Shown piece after piece: positions 5,867 to 13,116 of a DNA stretch of 20,810 nt (positions within the stretch are counted from its first letter, which is position 1; every line of letters begins with the position of its first letter). The stretch lies in NCBI GenBank assembly GCA_903888395.1, contig CAISTO010000063.1, positions 1-20,810 of the forward strand, given 5' to 3'. Under the pieces are notes generated by a model that saw only the letters and a list, made by a program, of their open reading frames with translations, searched no databases and was not told where the DNA came from. The DNA is from an uncultured Bacteroidota bacterium (lineage in GTDB: Bacteria > Bacteroidota > Bacteroidia > UKL13-3). The position numbers were made by a program, and so were the translations under genes.

Positions 5867-7786
5867 ATGGCATACCAACGCAGGAAAACAAGTACAGTAA
5901 AAATTGGCGAATTACACATTGGAAGTGATCATCCAATTGTGCCTCAAAGCATGACCACCACTGATACCATGGATACGCAAAAATCGGTGGAACAAATTAT
6001 TAGAATGGTAAATACTGGCTGCGAATTAGTACGATTAACAGCGCCAAGTATGAATGAAGCGCAGAATTTAGCTGAAATAAAAAAAGCTTTACTTGAAAAA
6101 GGAATAAATGTTCCTTTGGTTGCCGATATACATTTTACGCCAAATGCTGCTGAATTAGCTGCTAAAATTGTAGAAAAAGTAAGGGTAAATCCTGGAAATT
6201 ATGCCGACAAAAAGAAGTTTGATACCATTGATTACACCGATGAAGAATACCAAGAAGAAATTGATAGAATCAGAGAAAAATTTGTTCCATTAATAAAAAT
6301 TTGCGCAGCTCATGGAACTGCTTTGCGAATTGGAACTAATCATGGTTCATTAAGCGATCGAATTATGAGCCGCTATGGCGATACTGCGCTTGGAATGGTA
6401 GAAAGTGCCATGGAGTTTTTGCGAATAGCAGAAGATGAAAATTTTCACAATATTGTACTTTCCATGAAATCAAGTAATCCGCAAGTAATGGTGCAAGCTT
6501 ACCGATTATTGGTAAAAACCATGGATGAAAACAACATGCATTATCCTTTGCATTTAGGCGTTACCGAAGCGGGTGACGGTGATGATGGAAGAATAAAATC
6601 TGCATTGGGAATTGGTGCTTTACTAGAAGATGGAATTGGTGATACAGTAAGAGTTTCTTTAACTGAAGATCCAGAATTTGAAGTGCCAGTGGCAAAAAAA
6701 TTAATTGAAAGATACAACCAAATTCAACAAGATAATTATACTCAAATTGATTTAAATAATTCAACAAAAACTAATTGGAGTGCATTTGAATATAAAAGAC
6801 GTGAAAGCCATGAAGTTTATAATTTTGGAGCGCATCAGGTTCCAAGGGTAATCATTGATTTTAGTAACCATACAAATTTACAAGCAAGCGAATTACAAGC
6901 TATTGGTCATATTTATGATGCATCAATTGATAAATGGCACATGAGTGATTTGGGTTCAGATTTTATTTTTTTAGGTGAAAATAAAGCTGCATTTATGCTG
7001 CCAATGGGTTTAAAAGCCATTTATCATTCATCGGTTTGGAATTTGGTAAGTGATAAAGTAAATTCATTTCCTTTATTTACTACTGATGAAATATTGCAAG
7101 GCAAACATCAAATAGCCCATTCAAGTACTTTGAATTTTGTGAAATTAAATGCTGAAACGCTTAATGAAAAAATCATTGCACAAGCAAATGAAATAAAAAA
7201 TGTAGTTTTTATTGTTGAATCAAAAGCGGCAAATCCAATGACGATTTTACGTGAATTGTTTTTCAAAATGAATGATTGGAATGTAAAAAAGCCAATAGTT
7301 TTAGCACATAATTATAGTTCAGTAACTGATGAAGAAAAATTTATGTTGCATTGTTCTACTGATTTTGGTGGACTATTAATTGATGGTTTTGGTGATGCTA
7401 TTTTTATGACTGCCAATGCAATTGATAACAAAAGAATCAATCAAATAGCTTTTGGCATATTGCAAGCCGCACGAACCAGAATTTCAAAAACAGAATACAT
7501 TAGCTGTCCAAGTTGTGGACGTACATTATTTGATTTACAAGAAACAACTGCGCTTATACGCAATAGAACGGACCATTTGAAAGGAATAAAAATTGCAATT
7601 ATGGGTTGCATTGTAAACGGACCGGGTGAAATGGCCGATGCCGACTATGGTTATGTAGGAAGTGGAGTAGGAAAAATAACTTTATACAAAGGCAAAGAAG
7701 TCGTAAAAAGAAATATTGCAAGTGAAAATGCTGTAAACGAACTAATTGAATTAATAAAAGACCATGGAGATTGGGTAGAATTATAA
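5867..7786 (+). CDS. ispG: 4-hydroxy-3-methylbut-2-enyl diphosphate synthase (flavodoxin/ferredoxin type), long form
   Basis: Penultimate step of the MEP pathway: reductive conversion of MEcPP to HMBPP in the cytoplasm, normally essential. The 639 residues show the three-domain long form known from plants, Chlamydiae and Bacteroidota. The TIM-barrel N-domain runs to about 290 (QSMTTTDTMDT, VADIHF, RVNPGNY), an inserted domain spans about 290-480, and the Fe-S C-domain follows. The [4Fe-4S] ligands are C547 and C550 (SCPSCGR), C581 (MGCIVNGPGE) and E588. The N-terminus is short: it begins M-A-Y-Q-R-R-K, whereas relatives, from memory, have several more residues before the Y-x-R-R segment. The reading frame upstream of the ATG is closed by stops in the repeat leader, so the start is certain. 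ATG-GCA is the same pair of codons that opens tnpA. Confidence 0.96.
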   Translation: MAYQRRKTSTVKIGELHIGSDHPIVPQSMTTTDTMDTQKSVEQIIRMVNTGCELVRLTAPSMNEAQNLAEIKKALLEKGINVPLVADIHFTPNAAELAAKIVEKVRVNPGNYADKKKFDTIDYTDEEYQEEIDRIREKFVPLIKICAAHGTALRIGTNHGSLSDRIMSRYGDTALGMVESAMEFLRIAEDENFHNIVLSMKSSNPQVMVQAYRLLVKTMDENNMHYPLHLGVTEAGDGDDGRIKSALGIGALLEDGIGDTVRVSLTEDPEFEVPVAKKLIERYNQIQQDNYTQIDLNNSTKTNWSAFEYKRRESHEVYNFGAHQVPRVIIDFSNHTNLQASELQAIGHIYDASIDKWHMSDLGSDFIFLGENKAAFMLPMGLKAIYHSSVWNLVSDKVNSFPLFTTDEILQGKHQIAHSSTLNFVKLNAETLNEKIIAQANEIKNVVFIVESKAANPMTILRELFFKMNDWNVKKPIVLAHNYSSVTDEEKFMLHCSTDFGGLLIDGFGDAIFMTANAIDNKRINQIAFGILQAARTRISKTEYISCPSCGRTLFDLQETTALIRNRTDHLKGIKIAIMGCIVNGPGEMADADYGYVGSGVGKITLYKGKEVVKRNIASENAVNELIELIKDHGDWVEL

Positions 7787-7856
7787 ATATTTTTTACAAT
7801 TTACATTTATATGACAAAAATATGTTTACTAAAAGCACTTTTTTATTGTCAATGAT

Positions 7857-7885
7857 TTTGTTAGTGACAAAATATATTTATTTTG
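7857..7885 (+). promoter_or_regulatory. Probable promoter of the T9SS cargo gene
   Basis: TTTG at 7857-7860, a 17-nt spacer, then TTATTTTG at 7878-7885, which differs from the TAnnTTTG consensus at one position. The leader would be about 40 nt, A-rich and without a Shine-Dalgarno, which is common for Bacteroidota. The 145-nt gap after ispG holds no clear terminator. Confidence 0.45.
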
Positions 7886-7931
7886 CCAACCCAAATACTA
7901 AAAATACTAAACAAATAAATAAAAATAAATT

Positions 7932-9224
7932 ATGAAAAAGTTAATACTAACAACTTTAAGCATTGGACTTGCATTAGGTTCATTTGCTCAACAAAACCTT
8001 CATTTAAAAAATCAAGGTGTTTTAGATAATTCACCAAGAAAAGCTAAAGCAAAATCAGGACTTTCAAAATCAGATAGATCTGAATGGTATAATCCTCTTG
8101 ATATTTTAGCAAATGGAGATTTCAAAACCTATGTTGGTTTTATGATGAATGATTCATTGGCAAAATATGTAGGTGCTGATGGTGTTGCTTCACAAGGAAG
8201 AACTTATCAAGCTGTAGCTACTATTATAGATCCTAAAGATGATGCAATTGATTTAGGAGCAGATCCAACTATTAAAATGAGTAAATTTACAAATTATTCA
8301 GTAGATTCAATTGCTTTCAATTATGCTTACGTAAGAAGAGTGGATTCAACTACTGATGATCTTGCCAATAAAGTAGCAGTTGTAGATACCTTATTTGTTT
8401 ATTATTTTATGGGTGCTCAAATATCTACTACGCAATCAATCTCTGGATTAACTTCTAAATTTGGTTATATTGGTTACGATTTTACTAAAAGACGTCCAAG
8501 TAATTTTTTCTCTATTGATACAATTTTGTTAACTGCTGATTATAACACTGGAAAGCCTTCTTCTACAGGTTGGAGATTAAGCACCATTGCTATTAAACCT
8601 ACTAAGGCAATGACTATGAATTCAAATGGTGGAGCTAATAAAAGTAATTTAATTGGATATTCTTTCATGTTTAAAAATGGTACAACTTACGATGATACTT
8701 ATACTTACGAAGATTTAAGAGATTCAACTTTAACAACAGGTAACAAATGGGTAAATTATTTTTTATACCGCCAAGGTGCCAATGAAGGTACTTCTTTAGC
8801 AAGTACTTTTTACAATAGTTCATTATTTGTTCCTCAACGTTTTTCTTACAAAGTAACTAACGGTTGGACTGGTTGGTATCCTGGTCAAGGATTTACAAAT
8901 GATTATTATTTAGATGCTGGTATTAAATTATCATCTACTAATATTGGTGTTAAAGAAGTTCCAAATTCATTCTCATTAGGTGATGCATTCCCTAATCCTT
9001 CAAGCAATGATGTAACTATTGCATTTGATTTAAAATCGAACAACAATGTAAGCATTAAATTGGTAAACTTAGTTGGTCAAGAAGTAATGAACATTGCAAA
9101 CGATAATTTTTCTGCTGGTGCAAATGAAGTAAAATTCAATGTAAGCAACTTAACTGGTGGTGTTTATTTTTACACAATGACAGTTGACGGTGTTAGCCAA
9201 TCACAAAAAATTATGATTAAATAA
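7932..9224 (+). CDS. Secreted protein with T9SS type A sorting domain
   Basis: A 430-residue exported protein. Residues 1-20 are a Sec signal peptide (MKKLILTTLSIGLALGSFAQ, cleavage probably after SFA). The last 85 or so residues form a type A sorting domain of the type IX secretion system: AFPNPSSNDVTI, then VSIKLVNLVGQEV, and the end GGVYFYTMTVDGVSQSQKIM. This domain sends the protein through the outer membrane and may be cleaved at the surface. The middle (about 25-340) is rich in Thr, Ser, Asp and Tyr with no motif I know; a beta-rich adhesin-like or binding fold is possible but unproven. It has its own probable promoter and ends just before a strong terminator. Confidence 0.9.
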   Translation: MKKLILTTLSIGLALGSFAQQNLHLKNQGVLDNSPRKAKAKSGLSKSDRSEWYNPLDILANGDFKTYVGFMMNDSLAKYVGADGVASQGRTYQAVATIIDPKDDAIDLGADPTIKMSKFTNYSVDSIAFNYAYVRRVDSTTDDLANKVAVVDTLFVYYFMGAQISTTQSISGLTSKFGYIGYDFTKRRPSNFFSIDTILLTADYNTGKPSSTGWRLSTIAIKPTKAMTMNSNGGANKSNLIGYSFMFKNGTTYDDTYTYEDLRDSTLTTGNKWVNYFLYRQGANEGTSLASTFYNSSLFVPQRFSYKVTNGWTGWYPGQGFTNDYYLDAGIKLSSTNIGVKEVPNSFSLGDAFPNPSSNDVTIAFDLKSNNNVSIKLVNLVGQEVMNIANDNFSAGANEVKFNVSNLTGGVYFYTMTVDGVSQSQKIMIK

Positions 9225-9240
9225 TTTTATTTAATTAAAT

Positions 9241-9276
9241 AAAAATCCCCAATGGTGTAAACTATTGGGGATTTTT
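9241..9276. terminator. Bidirectional Rho-independent terminator
   Basis: AAAAATCCCCAAT (9241-9253) is perfectly complementary to ATTGGGGATTTTT (9264-9276), with a 10-nt loop. The T-run continues to 9278 on the + strand, and the A-run at the left gives a T-run on the - strand. It lies between the converging T9SS gene (stop 9224) and the last gene of the cco block (stop 9311), so it can end both transcripts. Confidence 0.9.
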
Positions 9277-9310
9277 TTATTTTAAATGCTTTGCAATTTA
9301 ACAATTGAAT

Positions 9311-10012
9311 TCAATATTGCTTTGCACCGCAAACATTACCTATTTCATCTATATTGTTAATTTGTGGACTAAGGAATGGAATTCCTAAATTAAGTCCTCT
9401 AAGAATAAAAAAACAGGCAAAAAGAATGGCAAAAGCAGGGACAAGTCTGTTTACTTGTTGTCTGAACTTTAAATTTACTATTTGCCCAAGCATTGAAATG
9501 GCAAACATCATAGGGAAAGTTCCTAACCCAAAAAGTATCATAAATAAAGCGCCTTGTAAAGCTGATTGCATGGCCAAAGAAGCTATCAATGCTACATATA
9601 CAAAGCCGCAAGGAAGCAATCCATTTAACGCGCCTATTAAGAAAAAAGAAGCATTGTTTTTACTCCTAAATAATTTACCAAACCACTTATTTCCCCAAAA
9701 GTTCAGTTCCATTTTATTGGCAATTTTTGGTAAAAATATTTTTAAAAAGGTGATTGTTAAAATAGAAATACCCGCAAAAATACTTACTGATTGCTGAAAG
9801 CCAGCTAACTTTAATTGAAAACCAAGCGTTCCAATAATTGCTCCTAATAGTGCGTAAATAAAAATTCTACCCGCATTATATATCAGTCTTGTAATCCATA
9901 AATGACTTGCCGAATTGGTATGTTTTGGTAATGCAAATGCAATGGGTCCACACATGCCAGCGCAATGCAAACTACTCACCAAACCTGTAATGAAAGCAGT
10001 TAAAAATAGCAT
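9311..10012 (-). CDS. SafE/DsbD_2-like membrane protein of the cbb3 locus
   Basis: A 233-residue inner-membrane protein with about six hydrophobic segments, of the sulfite exporter TauE/SafE-like family (DsbD_2 type). Two cysteine motifs typical of the group are present: H16-C17-x3-C21-G-P near the start (SSLHCAGMCGP) and C135 in LNGLLPCGFVY. Members often follow ccoG-ccoH in cbb3 loci and are thought to help copper or thiol handling during oxidase assembly; sulfite export is not implied. It starts 6 nt after ccoH and is the last gene before the terminator at 9241-9276. Confidence 0.85.
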   Translation of the reverse strand: MLFLTAFITGLVSSLHCAGMCGPIAFALPKHTNSASHLWITRLIYNAGRIFIYALLGAIIGTLGFQLKLAGFQQSVSIFAGISILTITFLKIFLPKIANKMELNFWGNKWFGKLFRSKNNASFFLIGALNGLLPCGFVYVALIASLAMQSALQGALFMILFGLGTFPMMFAISMLGQIVNLKFRQQVNRLVPAFAILFACFFILRGLNLGIPFLSPQINNIDEIGNVCGAKQY

Positions 10013-10018
10013 GAATAA

Positions 10019-10459
10019 TTATTGGATTTTAAAGTTTTTTTCTAAATAATGTTTTCCGTTTTTATCGCTCCAATTTAACCTCGCAATCCAATTACCTTTT
10101 TCAAAATCAGTCAAATCAAATTTGCTTGTAATGGTATCAGTAATTTGCACATCAAATTCCTTGTCGTTGGCTTTATTGGCCAAATAAATCAATTGTAATT
10201 TTGCATTTGAAATTGGATGAACCTTTAAGTTTTTAATTGCTAAAATTGATTCACTATTATTTTGATTAAATTGAAAATTTAAAAGGCTATCGGCTCCTTT
10301 ATTTTCGTCAATAATAGCTTGATAGTTTTCACCTTTTTCGTAGTAATCAGTTTGAATCAATGAAATGTCTTCCTTCATCATTCTTAAAGCCATTAATATA
10401 ATAAAGCCCATGAACATGGCCATAAAAATAACTAATTTAGTTCCCCAAGTAATTTTCAT
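10019..10459 (-). CDS. ccoH: FixH/CcoH cbb3 oxidase assembly protein
   Basis: A 146-residue membrane protein. The N-terminal helix at about residues 4-26 (WGTKLVIFMAMFMGFIILMA) is followed by DYYEKGENYQ, the conserved motif of the FixH family, and a periplasmic beta-rich domain. FixH/CcoH binds CcoN and the copper ATPase CcoI and is needed for stable cbb3 oxidase. I use the ATG at 10459; a TTG at 10480 would add seven lysine/asparagine-rich residues and overlap the space after ccoG. It lies 23 nt after the ccoG stop and 6 nt before the SafE-like gene. Confidence 0.88.
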   Translation of the reverse strand: MKITWGTKLVIFMAMFMGFIILMALRMMKEDISLIQTDYYEKGENYQAIIDENKGADSLLNFQFNQNNSESILAIKNLKVHPISNAKLQLIYLANKANDKEFDVQITDTITSKFDLTDFEKGNWIARLNWSDKNGKHYLEKNFKIQ

Positions 10460-10482
10460 TATACTATTTATTTTTTTCAATT

Positions 10483-11898
10483 TTAATTAACTGGCGCCAA
10501 AAAGTTAGATTTAACTTGTTCAATAAATACGCCTTTACTCTTTACATTTATTATTACTTCATTTCGGTTGCTTTCTATTGATTTTGGTTCAACTTCAATA
10601 AAGAAACTTGTTTTTTCAAGTTCATCATTTGGTATAATAATATTGTCATGGTCAACAAGTACAATTTTTCCTTTTGGCATTAATAATTCAAGCTCAATAG
10701 GGATGGAATCAAAAGTTTTGTTAACAAATTCTATATTGTATAAATTACTAATATTTCCATTGGTTTGAGTTTGATAAAGCATACCTGCAGTTCTATTCAA
10801 AGTTGTTTCCACTTTTTTTCTACTTGCTACCAAAAATACTAATACCGTGAACAAAATAATTAACACCACTGAATAGCCAACATTACGTAACGAAAATTTA
10901 AAACCCTCCCCTTTGTCAATGCCATTTTTTGAGTTAAACCCAATCAATCTTTTAGGTTTATCAATTTTTAACATTACTTCATCACAGGCATCTACACAAG
11001 CTGTACAATTGGTACATTCTAACTGTGTACCGTTCCTTATATCTATTCCCGTTGGACAAACATTTACACATAATTTGCAATCAATACAATCGCCTTTTAT
11101 TGCTGTGTTTTCTTGTTTATAAGCTTTTCCCCTAGGTTCCCCACGAATGTAATTGTAAGCAACTACAATAGAACTTTGGTCAAGCATTAAACCTTGAAGT
11201 CTTCCGTAAGGACAAATAATTACACAAACAATTTCGCGTAAAAAAGCAAATACAAAGTAAAAAATAGTTGAGAAAAGTAACAATGCCGATAGTTTACCTA
11301 AATGAGCCATCAGGCCATCTGTTACAAGTAATTTCAGGTTATGAACTCCAATGGTATAGGCCAAAAATGTATTTGCAATGAGGAAGGAAATTAAATAAAA
11401 TATTACATGCTTAGTGGTTTTTTTAGCTATTTTTTCGGTATCCCAATCTTGTTCTGCTAATTTTTTCTGTTGGTTGTAATCGCCTTCTATTAAATATTCA
11501 ATTTTACGGAAAAGCATTTCCATAAATATAGTTTGAGGGCAAGCCCAACCGCACCAAACCCTACCAAACAAAACGGTAAAAACTATGATGAATAAAATAA
11601 AAGTGAGCATTAATAATGCAAATAAGTTTAAATCTTGAGGCCAGAAAGGCATGCCAAAAATGATAAACTTACGTTCTAAAACATTAAATAAAAGCATTTG
11701 GTGTCCATTCATTTTCAGAAAAGGACTTGTAAAAAACACCATGTATAAAAACCATGCAAATAAGGTTCGATAGAAATACAAATTACCTTTAGGTTTTTTT
11801 GCAAAAATCCAAAGTCTTTTTCCTTTTTCATTAACATTTGGTAAACTATCTCGGTAATGCTCGCCATCTAATGCCTTTGCAGGCTCCACTTTATGCAT
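10483..11898 (-). CDS. ccoG: Cytochrome c oxidase accessory protein CcoG (FixG/RdxA)
   Basis: A 471-residue membrane Fe-S protein, active as a cupric reductase that supplies Cu(I) for CcoN in the proteobacterial systems studied. Visible features are several transmembrane segments in the first half, a C116-G-W-A-C120-P motif (VWCGWACPQTIFMEM), and two ferredoxin-type [4Fe-4S] motifs: C271-x2-C274-x2-C277-x3-C281-P, and C295-x2-C298-x2-C301-x3-C305. A last transmembrane helix at about 338-355 is followed by an Ig-like C-terminal domain. In classic ferredoxins the second motif ends C-P; here it ends C-D. It is separated from ccoP by 140 nt containing a large hairpin, and no consensus promoter is seen there. 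Confidence 0.95.
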   Translation of the reverse strand: MHKVEPAKALDGEHYRDSLPNVNEKGKRLWIFAKKPKGNLYFYRTLFAWFLYMVFFTSPFLKMNGHQMLLFNVLERKFIIFGMPFWPQDLNLFALLMLTFILFIIVFTVLFGRVWCGWACPQTIFMEMLFRKIEYLIEGDYNQQKKLAEQDWDTEKIAKKTTKHVIFYLISFLIANTFLAYTIGVHNLKLLVTDGLMAHLGKLSALLLFSTIFYFVFAFLREIVCVIICPYGRLQGLMLDQSSIVVAYNYIRGEPRGKAYKQENTAIKGDCIDCKLCVNVCPTGIDIRNGTQLECTNCTACVDACDEVMLKIDKPKRLIGFNSKNGIDKGEGFKFSLRNVGYSVVLIILFTVLVFLVASRKKVETTLNRTAGMLYQTQTNGNISNLYNIEFVNKTFDSIPIELELLMPKGKIVLVDHDNIIIPNDELEKTSFFIEVEPKSIESNRNEVIINVKSKGVFIEQVKSNFLAPVN

Positions 11899-11971
11899 GT
11901 TTTTATTATAAATTGTATTTGAAAACTAATTTTTTCAGGAAACTAATTCTCAATAATTTCTTAAAAAAATG

Positions 11972-12032
11972 AACCACATAGACACATAGGTTTCATAGCT
12001 TTTTTCTATGTTTTCTAAGTATCTATGTGGTT
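11972..12032. repeat. Nested palindromic element between ccoP and ccoG, possible attenuator
   Basis: AACCACATAGA (11972-11982) pairs with TCTATGTGGTT (12022-12032), and inside it ACATAG (11984-11989) pairs with CTATGT (12006-12011). On the - strand, the direction of transcription, the outer stem is followed by CATTTTTTT, so it could end or weaken transcription after ccoP. Its sequence is unrelated to the array at 4231-5866. Such 'ccacatagacacatag' palindromes look to me like dispersed Bacteroidota elements. Confidence 0.7.
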
Positions 12033-12038
12033 TAATAT

Positions 12039-12947
12039 TTAATTTGAAGCTGTTGCTAAACTATCTGTTGTAACATTGGCTATTTTTAAACTATCGGTAA
12101 CAGCAATTGATTCCATTTTAGTTCCTTGAGGAGCTTTAGGAGCTAAGGGATTTGAGCCTTGTAAAGTTAAAATATAACTTGCCAATTCTGCCATTTGTAA
12201 TCCATTCAAAGATTTTTCCCATGAAATCATACCTTTTCCAGTAACACCATATTTTATGGTTTTAAAAATGTCGGAAACTTGACCGCCATGTAACCAAAAT
12301 TCATCGGTTAAATTTGGACCAACACTACCACCAGCATCTTCCCTATGGCAAACGGCACATTTAGCAGTAAATAAAGTTTTTCCTTCTGTTAGTTGTTTTG
12401 CATCTGCAATTACTTTTACATTGCTTTCATCAATGGCATTTCCTACTTTTTTTAAGTAAGCAGTTTTAGCCACTTCTGCTTCTGCTAACTGATCTTCATA
12501 TTCTGCTGTTTGTAATTTTCCACTTCCAGCATGATACCATAATCCATAAATAATAGCAATTACAATTGTGGTATAAAACATAAAGTTAAACCATGGTGGA
12601 GTAGGATTGTCAAGTTCAGCAATGCCATCAAAATTCTCATCTAATAATAATTCTTTTTCATGTTTTAATGAATGAAGTGAGAATAGTTTTTCAACTGTTG
12701 TTCTTTCTTCTTCTTGATCAGATGCTGGCTTATTAATTTTTTTCATGGCTACTAAAGTCAAGTATAATAAACCAACAACTATCAGTATCAGTATAAAAAT
12801 TATTACACTCATTACTTTTATGTAAAGTGTATCAAAATCGCCATAATTAAATGTGGCTGCTGCTGCCATACTTCTATTGCTTAGCAATAAAATCAAACTG
12901 GCTAAAAATATTTTTATTTTCATTTTTTTATTTTTTATTTTTAACAT
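12039..12947 (-). CDS. ccoP: cbb3-type cytochrome c oxidase subunit CcoP (mono-haem)
   Basis: A 302-residue membrane-anchored cytochrome c that passes electrons to CcoO/CcoN. It has an N-terminal signal-like helix (about 9-30), a second helix (about 43-68), the FixP N-terminal signature ELDNPTPPWFNFMFYTT (about 111-127) with its helix, then a periplasmic haem domain with C197-A-V-C200-H201 and the probable axial ligand M240 (GKGMISW). Only one CxxCH is present, whereas proteobacterial CcoP has two haem domains. The start used overlaps the ccoQ stop (TAATG), suggesting translational coupling; an ATG at 12923 eight codons in is an alternative and places the signal helix at the N-terminus. The C-tail is rich in Ser/Thr. 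Confidence 0.93.
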   Translation of the reverse strand: MLKIKNKKMKIKIFLASLILLLSNRSMAAAATFNYGDFDTLYIKVMSVIIFILILIVVGLLYLTLVAMKKINKPASDQEEERTTVEKLFSLHSLKHEKELLLDENFDGIAELDNPTPPWFNFMFYTTIVIAIIYGLWYHAGSGKLQTAEYEDQLAEAEVAKTAYLKKVGNAIDESNVKVIADAKQLTEGKTLFTAKCAVCHREDAGGSVGPNLTDEFWLHGGQVSDIFKTIKYGVTGKGMISWEKSLNGLQMAELASYILTLQGSNPLAPKAPQGTKMESIAVTDSLKIANVTTDSLATASN

Positions 12948-13102
12948 TATTCAAGCGGTTTATTCTTCATTTCATCAATGTATTCTTTTTTTGTTTTAAA
13001 TAACCAAATGGCTACAATTAAAAAAAATCCAGAAAATACAATGAGTGAAAACATTTGATAAATACCTATACCGGTTATTTCATGCAATAAGTTACGAAAC
13101 AT
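12947..13102 (-). CDS. ccoQ: Small cbb3 oxidase subunit CcoQ-like (FixQ)
   Basis: A 51-residue ORF read on the - strand from ATG at 13102 to TAA at 12947-12949. It begins MFRNLLHEITGIGIYQMFSL, has one transmembrane helix (about 15-35, ending AIWLFK) and a short charged tail (KTKKEYIDEMKNKPLE). Size, single helix and position between ccoNO and ccoP match CcoQ/FixQ, which stabilises the oxidase. It starts 14 nt after the ccoNO stop, and its stop codon overlaps the ccoP start by one base. Sequence conservation in this family is weak, so the call rests mostly on topology and position. Confidence 0.88.
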   Translation of the reverse strand: MFRNLLHEITGIGIYQMFSLIVFSGFFLIVAIWLFKTKKEYIDEMKNKPLE

Positions 13103-13116
13103 ATATTTATTTAAAA

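Noticed and set aside
5651..5878. 75-residue ORF on the - strand across the repeat array
   Set aside because: It is made of translated palindrome copies (repeated FNGLKPV and EPTALI-type segments) and starts inside ispG; an artefact of the repeats.
9354..9797. 147-residue ORF on the + strand opposite the SafE-like gene
   Set aside because: Lies wholly antisense to a well-supported membrane protein gene and shows no known motif.
9311..10012. True sulfite exporter
   Set aside because: The cysteine motifs and the place at the end of a cbb3 locus fit the DsbD_2/SafE-like assembly group better; nothing points to sulfite.
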